A model generated the notes under the pieces. That model made no database searches. It was not told the DNA's origin and was given only the letters and a program-made list of their open reading frames with translations. From Spirochaetota bacterium (GTDB lineage: Bacteria; Spirochaetota; Spirochaetia; Treponematales; Rectinemataceae): 51,200 nt of DNA. Positions 42,113 to 50,184 of the stretch are shown piece after piece (position 1 is the first letter of the stretch; each line of letters starts with the position of its first letter). The stretch is taken from assembly GCA_029778945.1 (NCBI GenBank), contig JAKPBN010000487.1:1-51200 (forward strand), given 5' to 3'. The translations under genes were made by a program, and so were the position numbers.

Positions 42113-43674
42113 GCAATATCAGCGGGACCGCGAATTCCCTAGGCAGGGCCATTCCCTCCTCAATAGATGGCCGGGCCTTTCGGCCCTACGCCACGGCCTT
42201 CTCTGGCCCCGGGGCCAGGGGACCGGGGCCGATGGCCCGGTCGGCCACGGCCAGGGGCAGGCCCTCCAAGCTCTGCCATACCTGGGACGAGGCCCTGGAT
42301 CGCCTCGAGCTCCACGACGGGATGACCATCTCCTTTCACCACCACCTAAGGGACGGCGACACGGTGGTGAATGAGGCGATAGCGCACATTGTGGCTCGAG
42401 GGATAGGCGATCTCGTGATAGCTCCCACGGCCCTTTTTCCGGTCCATGACAGCCTTGTGCCCCTGATCGAGTCCGGGGCCATAGCCCGGGTCGAGGGCTC
42501 GATGAACGGGGCCGTGGGCGCGGCCTGCACCCGGGGGGCCATGAGGGGCGTCTCCGTCCTCCGCTCCCATGGCGGACGCGGCCGGGCCATAGAGGCCGGG
42601 GACCTCCCCATAGACCTGGCCATCATCGCCGCCCCCTGCGCCGACCCCTTTGGCAACGCCAACGGGATCCACGGCCGCTCGGCCTGCGGACCCTTGACCT
42701 ATCCCGTCCCCGACTCCCTCTACGCCCGCCAGGTCCTCGTGGTCACCGATGGCCTCGTGCCCTTTCCCTGCAGCCCCTGGTCGATCCAGGGTGGGCGGGT
42801 GGACCAGGTCCTCGTGGTAGAATCCATTGGCGATCCCTCGCGGATAGCCTCGGGAACGACGAGGCTCACCCGAAGCCCCACCCAGCTCCTCATCGCCGAC
42901 CTGGCGGCCGCCTTCGCCGAGGCCACGGGGGTCCTCCACGAGGGCTTTTCCTTCCAGGCCGGGGCGGGGGGGATCTCCCTGGCCACGGTGGCGAGCCTAG
43001 GCAGGCTGATGCGGGCCCGGGGCATCAAGGCCTCCTTTGCCCATGGCGGGGCCACGGGCCTCCTCGTGGGTATGCTCGAGGAGGGAATCCTCGGCTCCAT
43101 CATCGACCTCCAAAGTTTTGACCTCGAGGCGGTGCGCTCCTGCCGGGACAATCCCCGGCACATCGAGTCCACGCCCTTTACCTCCTATGGGCCCCAGGGC
43201 GCGGGCTGCGTGGCCTCCATGCTCGACCTCGCGGTCCTGGGGGCCACCGAGGTCGACCTCGACTTTAACGTGAATGTGAACACCCACTCGGATGGCCGCC
43301 TTCTCCACGGGATCGGGGGCCACCAGGACGCCGCGGCCTCGGCCTCCTGCTGCATCGTGACCGTACCCTCCTTCCGCAAGCGGATACCCATCGTGAGGGA
43401 GAGGGTGACCACCGTGTCCTGCCCGGGCGAGGTGGTCGACGCCGTGGTGACCGAGAGGGGGATCGCCATAAACCCCCGGCGGGAGGACCTGCGTGAGCTG
43501 GCCCTTGGGGCCGGCCTCCCCGTGGTGGAGATGTCCCGCCTCCTGGAGGAGGTCAGGGCCATAACCGGAGTGCCCGACGAGCCCCGCTTTGGGGACAGGG
43601 TCGTTGCCCTTGTGGAGTGGCGGGACGGAAGCGTCCTAGATGTCGTGCGCGAGCTAGAGCCAGGTCAGAATTGA
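42109..43674 (+). CDS. citF: Citrate lyase alpha subunit (CitF)-like transferase
   Basis: A 521-residue protein close in length to E. coli CitF (about 510). Motifs along the whole length agree: LHDGMTISFHHHLRDGD, RSHGGRGRAIEAGDLPIDLA, CADPFGNANGIHGRSACG, EGFSFQAGAGGISLATVASL, NPRHIESTPF, DFNVNVNTHSDGRLLHGIGG and the C-terminal RVVALVEWRDGSVLDVVREL. CitF exchanges acetyl for citryl on the acyl carrier. With the CitD-CitE fusion it gives a full lyase. Homologous 4-hydroxybutyrate/acetate CoA-transferases are less likely given the CitD partner. No citC, citX, citG or citrate transporter gene is seen, so maturation genes must lie elsewhere. Confidence 0.9.
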   Translation: MSNISGTANSLGRAIPSSIDGRAFRPYATAFSGPGARGPGPMARSATARGRPSKLCHTWDEALDRLELHDGMTISFHHHLRDGDTVVNEAIAHIVARGIGDLVIAPTALFPVHDSLVPLIESGAIARVEGSMNGAVGAACTRGAMRGVSVLRSHGGRGRAIEAGDLPIDLAIIAAPCADPFGNANGIHGRSACGPLTYPVPDSLYARQVLVVTDGLVPFPCSPWSIQGGRVDQVLVVESIGDPSRIASGTTRLTRSPTQLLIADLAAAFAEATGVLHEGFSFQAGAGGISLATVASLGRLMRARGIKASFAHGGATGLLVGMLEEGILGSIIDLQSFDLEAVRSCRDNPRHIESTPFTSYGPQGAGCVASMLDLAVLGATEVDLDFNVNVNTHSDGRLLHGIGGHQDAAASASCCIVTVPSFRKRIPIVRERVTTVSCPGEVVDAVVTERGIAINPRREDLRELALGAGLPVVEMSRLLEEVRAITGVPDEPRFGDRVVALVEWRDGSVLDVVRELEPGQN

Positions 43675-43694
43675 TCCAAGGAAAGGATGGTGCC

Positions 43695-44666
43695 ATGAAC
43701 GAGGTTTTGAGTTACGAGTCCAGGGCCAAGGGATGCATGGCCGGCCTGGCCTGCGGGGACGCGATGGGAGACGTTGGGCGCAACCAGGCCTTCCGGGACC
43801 GCTATGGCATCGTGGACGACATGTATGACGGGGCCAAGAGCACCGACGACACCGAGTTTGCCGTCCTCACCGCGGTGACCCTCCTCGACTGCCAGGGCAG
43901 GCTGAGCACCGAGGCCCTGGTGGACTCCTGGAGGCGGCGCATCCTCGACCAGGGCGGCCTCTTTGACCGCGGCGGGGTCCCCCTCTACGGGGCCGTGGAG
44001 AACCTGCGGCGGGGCCTCCTGCCGCCCCTCTCGGGCCGCTACAACACCCTCAACATCGACGACGGGGCCGCCATGCGCATAGCTCCCGTGGGCATTGTGG
44101 CCAGGGACGAGGCCCACGCGGCCGAGCTCGCGGCCCTCGAGGCGAGCATCAGCCACTATGACGACGGCATCTACGCCGCCGTGGCCTGCGCCGTCGCGGT
44201 GAGGCTCTGCATGGATGGAGCCTCGGCGGTCGAGGCCGTGGCGGGGGCCATGCGCCACATCCCGGCCGATTCCTGGCTTGGGGTGACCATGGCCAGGATG
44301 CTCGACCTTGTGGCCGCAAAGCCCACGATCGAGGAGGCCTGGGCCGGCCTCCACAAGGATTTCTGGACTCCCCGGCACTCGATCAGCCCCGAGGCCATAC
44401 CCCAGGCCCTGGGGGTCTTCCTCCTCACCGGAGGGGACTTCCGCAAGGGCATGTTCTGGGCGAGCAACTTTGGCCGCGACGCGGACACGATAGCCGCCCT
44501 CGTGGGCGCCCTGTCCGGCGCACGCCAGGGCTACGGGGTCATACCCCCGGCCTGGGTTGAGAAAGTGCGCAGGCCCTCGGGGGTCTGCCTCAAGTTCGCC
44601 TCCGGCCACGACGTCGTCCAGCTGGGGACCGAGCTCGCGGCCCTGGCGGCAAGGCTTAAGTCCTAG
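43695..44666 (+). CDS. ADP-ribosylglycohydrolase-family protein (canonical motifs)
   Basis: A 323-residue cytoplasmic enzyme of the ARH/DraG family. All metal motifs are intact: GCMAGLACGDAMGDVGRN near residue 14, KSTDDTEFAVLTAV near 49, and NFGRDADTIAALVGALSGAR near 261, which bind the two Mg ions around the ribose. Family members remove ADP-ribose from Arg, Ser or other acceptors, or hydrolyse related ribosides. ATG follows AAGGATGGTGCC; the longer upstream frame is inside citF. It shares a CTAG as stop codon with the convergent beta-mannosidase gene. In this operon a metabolic riboside or cofactor substrate is as likely as a modified protein. Confidence 0.9.
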   Translation: MNEVLSYESRAKGCMAGLACGDAMGDVGRNQAFRDRYGIVDDMYDGAKSTDDTEFAVLTAVTLLDCQGRLSTEALVDSWRRRILDQGGLFDRGGVPLYGAVENLRRGLLPPLSGRYNTLNIDDGAAMRIAPVGIVARDEAHAAELAALEASISHYDDGIYAAVACAVAVRLCMDGASAVEAVAGAMRHIPADSWLGVTMARMLDLVAAKPTIEEAWAGLHKDFWTPRHSISPEAIPQALGVFLLTGGDFRKGMFWASNFGRDADTIAALVGALSGARQGYGVIPPAWVEKVRRPSGVCLKFASGHDVVQLGTELAALAARLKS

Positions 44667-47257
44667 GCGCAGCTAGACCAGAGGTCCCTGAGCCGCAGGG
44701 CCCGGGCCAGATCGGCCGCCGAGGGCATGGGACTTCCCGGGGCGGGCCGGAAGTCCACCAGGGCCTCCTCCCCGGCCCCCAGGTCAAAGCCCGAGTCGGA
44801 AAAGCGCCCCGCCATGGGCGATTCCGGGTCGAGCTCGAGGGCCACGAAAAAAGCCGGGGCCGCGGCCCGCAGGTGGATCCGGGGGCCCTCGGGCCCGTCC
44901 TTGACCCGGAACTCGAGGCCCGAGGGAGCCAGGGTGGCGGTTTTGGGCTCGGCCAGGAAGGCCCGGGCCAGGCGCCGCTCGACCCGGCCCCCGGAGGCGC
45001 GGGCCGTGAAGCTGGCCTCGAGGAAGGCCTGCCCGGGGCCCAGGGCGAGGCCGCTTCCCAGGAGGCCCTCCCCCTCGAGCCTCCTACTCCAGGGCCGGGC
45101 CACCGAGTCGGCGCCGACCCTGGCCTCGAGGCCCTCCTCCCAGAGACTCCGCCCGTCAAAGGCCTTCAAGGCCAGCCTGAGCTCCCCCTCGAGGGCCTCG
45201 GCCCTGTCGTTGATCAGCACCGCGGCAAGGGAGCCGTCCCTCATGATCAGGGCCAGGTGGAGGTCCTCGTAGAACCTCCTGGCCTCATGGTGGAGGAGCT
45301 TCCAGCCCCCGTCGTACTCGAGGCTCGACCAGGAGGCCACGGGCCAGACATCGTTCAGCTGCCAGTAGAGGGTCCCCATGCAGCGGGGCCGGAGGCTTCT
45401 CCAGAATTCCACCGCCGTCCGGATGGCCAGGGCCTGCTGGACCTGGGAGAGGTAGAGGGTCTCGGCGAAGCCCCGGGGCCGGCGGAAATAGCGCCCCATG
45501 GTCTCCAGGATCAGGCTGTTGCCCCGGGGATGGCGCTGGTGGGCCTCCATCACGGGGCTCGAGAAGTCCCGGTCTTTAGGTTTCGCATAACTTGCCACTA
45601 TCCTGGGGGAGGGCAGGGACTGGAAGCCGAACTCCGAGCAGAAGCGGGGCTCGACCTCGAGGTAGGCGGAGAAGGGCCTGCCCTCGTGCCAGACCGTCCA
45701 GTAGTGCATGTCCCCCCGGCTGTCCGAGTGCCAGTTGTCCGAGAAGTCCCCCGGCCCCGCCGATGGAGAAGAGGGCCACCAGGTCCGGTCCGGGTCGAGG
45801 GCGCGGATCACCCGGCCCAGGACCCCCTCGTTGAGGCGCTCATAGTCCTCGAGATAGCGCTCGGGGCTGTCCTTGCTCTCCTCGTACCAGGTGATGGCCC
45901 CCAGGGCCTCGTTGTTGCCGCACCAGAGGGCCAGGCTCGGATGGTCCTTGAGGCGCCTGACCTGGTGGGTGATCTCGGCCTCCACTCCGGCCAGGAAGTC
46001 CGGGCTCGAGGGGTAGAGGGCGCAGGAGAACATGCAGTCCTGCCAAAGGAGGATCCCGAGCTCGTCGCAAAGGCCGTAGAAGTCCTCGCTCTCGTAGCGG
46101 CCCCCTCCCCAGACCCTGAGCATGTTCATGTTCGCCGCCCGGGCCGAGCCGAGGAGGTCGGCGAGGCGGGCCCTGGTCCAGCGGGAGGGCAGGGAGTCCG
46201 CCGGGATCCAGTTGGCGCCCTTGGCAAAGATCTCCCGGCCGTTGACCCGGAACTTCATCGACTTGCCCCAGGCGTCCTCCTCGGCCACGACCTCGAGGCT
46301 GCGGAAGCCCAGGCGCTTTTTCTGGGTCCAGAGGAGCTCTGTCCCCGGTCCTGTTCCGGCTTCCCTTTCCCCGGATCCCGCCTGTGGCCGGAGGAGCCTG
46401 ACTTTCAAGTCATAGAGGGCCTGGCTTCCATAGCCCGCGGGGTTCCAGTCCTCGATCCCCTCAAGCTCGAGGGTGAGTAGGCAGCTCTGTACCCGGGAGG
46501 CTGCCCGGGGGGGCTCCAAGGCCAGGCTGGCCGTTTTCCCGGCTAGGCTCGCCTCGAGGATGGCCTTTCCCGAGCTCTGTCCCCCTTTTTTGGGGTTTGC
46601 CGGCCCGACCAGGTCGACCTGGACCTCCAGCTTCCACGCCCCGGGCCCCCGGCGGGTCATCCGGGTGCCCAGGTAGTCGAACCGAGGACCATTGTGGGCG
46701 GTCAGGCTGATTCCGTCGTAGATCCCCCCGGTCATCAGGCAGGGACCCCAATCCCAGCCGCCCATAAACTGGGCCTTCCTGAGGAGGTTGCGGTGGGGGG
46801 AGGTGACGGGGTACTGGGAATAGGGGATGGGGTAGGGGAGGCGGGCGGCGGCTTCGGCGGCGGCCTTTTCCGGGGAGGCGATCGTGACGGCGATCGTGTT
46901 TTTCCCTGCCCTGAGGAGGGGGCGGGCGTCGGCCCGGAAGGGGAAGAACATGTTGCGGCCCTCACCCAGGAGGGAGCCGTTGAGCTCGATGGTGGCCACG
47001 GTGTCGAGGACGAGGGCCTCCAGGAGGGCTTCCTCGCAGTCGAGGAAGCTCGGATCCAGGTCAAAATCCCTCTCGAGACGCCAGTCCTCCCGGCCTATCC
47101 ACTGGAGCTCAAGCTCGTTGCGCCCGGCATAGGGGTCGGGGATCTCTCCGGCGGCGAGGAGGGCGCTGAGGATGTCCCCGGGGACCTGCATAGGGCGCTG
47201 GGAGCCGTCCTTGACCCGCAGAAGTCTCCAATCGCCTTCGAGTCCGAGCCTTTCCAT
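44663..47257 (-). CDS. Beta-mannosidase, glycoside hydrolase family 2
   Basis: An 864-residue cytoplasmic enzyme that releases mannose from beta-1,4-manno-oligosaccharides. The N-terminal jelly-roll (LEGDWRLLRV) includes FMGGWDWGPCL. The catalytic barrel follows: FAKGANWIPADSLPSR, NMNMLRVWGGGRYES, acid/base Glu450 in LWCGNNEALG, nucleophile Glu542 in CSEFGFQSLP, and LYWQLNDVWPVASWSSL. C-terminal beta domains complete it. The ATG at 47257 was chosen because AAGGAGG lies six bases upstream; a longer frame would run into the divergent promoter. There is no signal peptide, so it should act on imported manno-oligosaccharides, probably supplied by the downstream ROK-linked transporter. Confidence 0.94.
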   Translation of the reverse strand: MERLGLEGDWRLLRVKDGSQRPMQVPGDILSALLAAGEIPDPYAGRNELELQWIGREDWRLERDFDLDPSFLDCEEALLEALVLDTVATIELNGSLLGEGRNMFFPFRADARPLLRAGKNTIAVTIASPEKAAAEAAARLPYPIPYSQYPVTSPHRNLLRKAQFMGGWDWGPCLMTGGIYDGISLTAHNGPRFDYLGTRMTRRGPGAWKLEVQVDLVGPANPKKGGQSSGKAILEASLAGKTASLALEPPRAASRVQSCLLTLELEGIEDWNPAGYGSQALYDLKVRLLRPQAGSGEREAGTGPGTELLWTQKKRLGFRSLEVVAEEDAWGKSMKFRVNGREIFAKGANWIPADSLPSRWTRARLADLLGSARAANMNMLRVWGGGRYESEDFYGLCDELGILLWQDCMFSCALYPSSPDFLAGVEAEITHQVRRLKDHPSLALWCGNNEALGAITWYEESKDSPERYLEDYERLNEGVLGRVIRALDPDRTWWPSSPSAGPGDFSDNWHSDSRGDMHYWTVWHEGRPFSAYLEVEPRFCSEFGFQSLPSPRIVASYAKPKDRDFSSPVMEAHQRHPRGNSLILETMGRYFRRPRGFAETLYLSQVQQALAIRTAVEFWRSLRPRCMGTLYWQLNDVWPVASWSSLEYDGGWKLLHHEARRFYEDLHLALIMRDGSLAAVLINDRAEALEGELRLALKAFDGRSLWEEGLEARVGADSVARPWSRRLEGEGLLGSGLALGPGQAFLEASFTARASGGRVERRLARAFLAEPKTATLAPSGLEFRVKDGPEGPRIHLRAAAPAFFVALELDPESPMAGRFSDSGFDLGAGEEALVDFRPAPGSPMPSAADLARALRLRDLWSSCA

Positions 47258-47314
47258 TCCTGCCTCCTTGGGACATCCCAGGCATATTCGGTCTTTTTCG
47301 TGGCTAAATCCAGA

Positions 47315-47343
47315 TTGACGGTCCAGTATACCCGTGCTATACC
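47315..47343 (+). promoter_or_regulatory. Promoter of the ROK regulator gene
   Basis: TTGACG, 17 bases, TATACC; an excellent sigma-70 match. The -10 lies in a further inverted repeat (GTATA-CCCGTGC-TATAC, 47326-47342), which also gives a TATACT on the minus strand, though no good -35 was seen for beta-mannosidase. Confidence 0.75.
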
Positions 47344-47347
47344 ATGA

Positions 47348-47368
47348 TTGGTTGAAAAGATCAACCAA
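47348..47368. promoter_or_regulatory. Candidate ROK operator
   Basis: TTGGTTGA-AAAGA-TCAACCAA is a perfect 8-bp inverted repeat covering the predicted start point of the ROK gene. It is well placed for autorepression and lies between the two divergent genes. Confidence 0.65.
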
Positions 47369-47382
47369 CCAGGGAGAGCGAC

Positions 47383-48525
47383 GTGGCGGGAACCAGAGAC
47401 CTAGGCCTGAGATCGGCTTCGCGCATCTTTCGATGCGTCTGGCGGAGCCCCAATATCAGCCGGGTTGAGATAGCCGACAAGCTGGGCCTCGACAAGTCCA
47501 CGGTGACCAACCAGGTCAATCGCCTGATCGATCTAGGCCTGGTGGCCGAAACCGAGGCCGGCGAGGCCTCGAGCCGGGGAGGGCGCCGCCCCATAGGCCT
47601 GGCGGTCCGCAAGAACTTTGGCCGCATCATCGGCATCGAGCTCCAGGTCGGGGGCTTTCACGCCTTGGCGGTCGATCTGTCCGGGGAGATCCTGGGGGAG
47701 CTCCAGGGCCCAGCCTCGATCAACAAGGACAGCTTCGCCTCGACCATCCTGGATATCGTGGACCGGGCCACGAGGGAGCTCTGTCCCGGCCCGGGCCCCC
47801 TCCTGGGCGTGGGTGTGGGCCTGGGCGGCCTCGTGGATCTCAAGTCCAGCCGGATCCGCTATTCCGTCCCCCTGGGCATCCGGGAGCCCCTGGACTTTGG
47901 CAAGACCGTGGCCTCGCGCCTCCCCATGCCCTGCTTTGTGGAAAACGACGCCAACTGCTGCGCCTGGGGCGAGCTGGCCTTTAACCGCTCCGAGGAGCTC
48001 CGGGACTTCCTCTTTGCCCTGGTGGAATACCGCCAGGACACGACCTCCCTGGGGACCTATGGCGGCATCGGGGTGGGCTTTGGGGTTGTCCATGGGGGCA
48101 AGGTCTACTCGGGCTCCCACGGCAACGCCGGGGAGTTCCGCTCAACCTTCTGCAAGGGCCGGGGGGACCTCCAGTTCTCCCTTCCCATGGACGAGCTCCG
48201 GCGGATGGACCGGGATCCCCGGGTCCTGGCCGCGGCGATGGAGGAGCTGGCCCGCAACATGGCCATGCTCGTCAACACGATGGACTTTGACCGGGTCTAT
48301 GTCGGAGGCGACATCGAGGAGCTCTTCGCGGACTTTCCCGCCCTCCTCAGGACCTGCCTGGAGGAAAACTGGATGTACCCCTCCCCCAAGGACGTGGATA
48401 TCCGCTACTCGAGTCTCAAGGGCCGGGCCGTGGCCTATGGGGCCGCGGGGATGATGCTGGATCGCCTCGTGGCCGAGCGCCTCCTCCCGGGCCTGGGTGG
48501 AAAGGCCGCGGCAGGGGGGGCCTAG
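47383..48525 (+). CDS. ROK-family transcriptional regulator (NagC/XylR type)
   Basis: A 380-residue regulator. An N-terminal winged HTH (ISRVEIADKLGLDKSTVTNQ at about residues 25-44) precedes a sugar-kinase-like ROK domain: GVGVGLGGLVDLKSSRI, PCFVENDANCCAWGEL, GIGVGFGVVHGGKVYSGSHG and a C-terminal VAYGAAGMMLDRL. The zinc-binding C-x-C-G-x-x-G-C-x-E motif of the family is replaced by FCKGRGDLQFS, so zinc is probably not bound, although the preceding His (GSHGNAGEF) is kept. GTG start with GGGAG upstream. It is likely the sensor for mannosides controlling the divergent beta-mannosidase and the following transporter. Confidence 0.92.
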   Translation: MAGTRDLGLRSASRIFRCVWRSPNISRVEIADKLGLDKSTVTNQVNRLIDLGLVAETEAGEASSRGGRRPIGLAVRKNFGRIIGIELQVGGFHALAVDLSGEILGELQGPASINKDSFASTILDIVDRATRELCPGPGPLLGVGVGLGGLVDLKSSRIRYSVPLGIREPLDFGKTVASRLPMPCFVENDANCCAWGELAFNRSEELRDFLFALVEYRQDTTSLGTYGGIGVGFGVVHGGKVYSGSHGNAGEFRSTFCKGRGDLQFSLPMDELRRMDRDPRVLAAAMEELARNMAMLVNTMDFDRVYVGGDIEELFADFPALLRTCLEENWMYPSPKDVDIRYSSLKGRAVAYGAAGMMLDRLVAERLLPGLGGKAAAGGA

Positions 48526-48542
48526 GATCATGGTTCCAAGGG

Positions 48543-48580
48543 CCCCTGGGCGGCTGAGGATGGCCTCGGCCTTCCAGGGG
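48543..48580 (+). promoter_or_regulatory. Stem-loop between ROK gene and binding-protein gene
   Basis: CCCCTGG (48543-48549) pairs with CCAGGGG (48574-48580), and an inner GAGG-ATGG-CCTC can pair inside. No immediate T-run follows, though TTCTTTTC occurs 17 bases later. It could be an attenuator or a processing site before the highly expressed binding-protein gene. Confidence 0.35.
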
Positions 48581-48619
48581 TCCACAAGCTCGCAATTCTT
48601 TTCTAGGAGGAATCTCGGA

Positions 48620-49942
48620 ATGAAGCAGAGAAAGATCGCTTTCGCCCTTCTCGCTGCCCTCGTGGCGGCGGGCCTTCTCCTCGGCGGCTGCGCCAAGAAG
48701 CCCAAGGTCACCCTCAAGGTCCTCAACTACCAGCAGGCCGACCAGGCCGGCTACAACGAGGACGTGCAGATCTGGAAGGATTTCCAGAAGGCCAACCCGG
48801 ACATCAGGCTCGACATCGAGGTCCTCTTCAACGACCCCTACCACCAGAAGCTCCAGGCCTATGCCGCCGCCGGCACCCTGCCCGACGTCTTCTATGTCTG
48901 GCCCGGCTCCCGCTCGGCCATCATCCATGAGAAGCACCTGGCCAAGGACCTCGCCAGCCTCCTTGGGCCCGACTACCTCAAGGATTTCTCCGCCGCGGCC
49001 ACCAACCCCGCCAACCAGCTTGGCCGCTATATGGCCATGCTCCCCCAGTCCTACACCTACACCTCGGTGATGTACGTCAACAAGAAGCTCCTGGCCGACA
49101 ACGGCTTCGAGCTCCCCAAGACCTACGCCGACCTCAAGAAGATGGTCCCGAAGCTCAAGGCCAAGGGCATCGCCGTGGCCATGCTGCCCAACAAGGACGG
49201 CTGGCCCATGCAGTCCTGCCTCTTCTCCACCGTGGCCGGCCGCATGGCCGGGGACAAGTTCTTTGACGACGTGGTCGCCGGCAAGGCCAAGTTCACGGAC
49301 AAGGCCTTTGTCGACTCCCTCACGGTGATCGACAACCTCTACAAGGATGGCATCCTCTCCCGGGAGGACACCCAGGTCGGCTATGGCGAGGGCCCTGGCC
49401 TCTTCGCCTCCGGCAAGGCCGCGATCAACATCGACGGCGACTGGCACACCGGCGCCTATATCACGGACAAGGCCTCGGGCAAGGCCCTTATCGACCCCAA
49501 GGTCCAGGAGAGCGACTTTGTCCTCCTGCCCTTCCCCGCCATCCCCGGAGAGGCCAACCCCGGCGTGGTCTCCGCCGTGGCCGGCACCGGCTGGGCCATC
49601 AACGGCGCCATCCCCGCGGACTCCGAGCAGGAGAAGGCCGCCGTCCGCCTCATGAAGTACCTCTACTCCCCCGAGGTCCAGGCTATCCGCTTTGGGACCG
49701 GCGCCTATGTCCCCACCCGCCAGGGCGTCAAGGCCAAGGTCGAGCCCCTCGTCCAGATGGTTCCCGCCTTCTACGCCGAGAACAGCAAGACCTGCTATGT
49801 CGTGGACGGCGTCCTCGACCCCGCGGTCTACAACGTGATCAACGCCGGCCTCATCGCGATCGGCAACGGGACCAAGAAGCCCGCCCAGGTCGCCGCCGAG
49901 ACCCAGAAGGCCTTCACCGACTGGCAGGCCACGAAAAAATAG
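48620..49942 (+). CDS. Sugar-binding lipoprotein of an ABC transporter (family 1)
   Basis: A 440-residue binding protein. A lipoprotein signal peptide with lipobox LLGGC (Cys24) anchors it to the membrane. Family 1 SBP features include VLNYQQADQAGYNEDVQIWK, GTLPDVFYVWPGS, VMYVNKKLLADNGFELPKTY, and LMKYLYSPEVQAIRFGTGAY. AGGAGG lies nine bases before the ATG; an upstream in-frame start has no such site. Neighbouring ROK regulator and beta-mannosidase suggest manno-oligosaccharides as ligand. Element D separates it from its permease gene. Confidence 0.92.
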   Translation: MKQRKIAFALLAALVAAGLLLGGCAKKPKVTLKVLNYQQADQAGYNEDVQIWKDFQKANPDIRLDIEVLFNDPYHQKLQAYAAAGTLPDVFYVWPGSRSAIIHEKHLAKDLASLLGPDYLKDFSAAATNPANQLGRYMAMLPQSYTYTSVMYVNKKLLADNGFELPKTYADLKKMVPKLKAKGIAVAMLPNKDGWPMQSCLFSTVAGRMAGDKFFDDVVAGKAKFTDKAFVDSLTVIDNLYKDGILSREDTQVGYGEGPGLFASGKAAINIDGDWHTGAYITDKASGKALIDPKVQESDFVLLPFPAIPGEANPGVVSAVAGTGWAINGAIPADSEQEKAAVRLMKYLYSPEVQAIRFGTGAYVPTRQGVKAKVEPLVQMVPAFYAENSKTCYVVDGVLDPAVYNVINAGLIAIGNGTKKPAQVAAETQKAFTDWQATKK

Positions 49943-49956
49943 CTAATAATTAGTAA

Positions 49957-50141
49957 GCCACAGAGCCGGAGGCCTGGCATTGCCAGGCCGAAGGCCTAGC
50001 GTAGCCGAAGGCGAAGCGTTAGACACAGAGACACAGAGGAAAGAAGGGTTTTATGAGCATGGAAGGCATGCATACTTGATGCATTACTCTTCCAGCACCC
50101 CAGAATCTTCCTATAACTCTGTGCCTCAGTGCCCCTGTGGC
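49957..50141 (+). repeat. Interspersed inverted-repeat element (copy D)
   Basis: Termini are GCCACAG (49957-49963) and CTGTGGC (50135-50141). Inside, GGCCTGGCA-T-TGCCAGGCC (49971-49989) forms a hairpin. The 38-base core at 49993-50030 is nearly identical to copy A, followed by ACACAGAGACACAGAGG and, on the right, CTCTGTGCCTCAGTGC. It fills most of the 242-base gap between the binding-protein and permease genes. Confidence 0.8.
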
Positions 50142-50184
50142 ACATTCTCTTTCCTTTTTTGATCCTGTGTGTCTTGAGGTTGCA

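Noticed and set aside
47258-47368. Longer N-terminus for beta-mannosidase (37 extra residues)
   Set aside because: It would overlap the ROK promoter and operator; AAGGAGG precedes the ATG at 47257 and the GH2 jelly-roll starts there.
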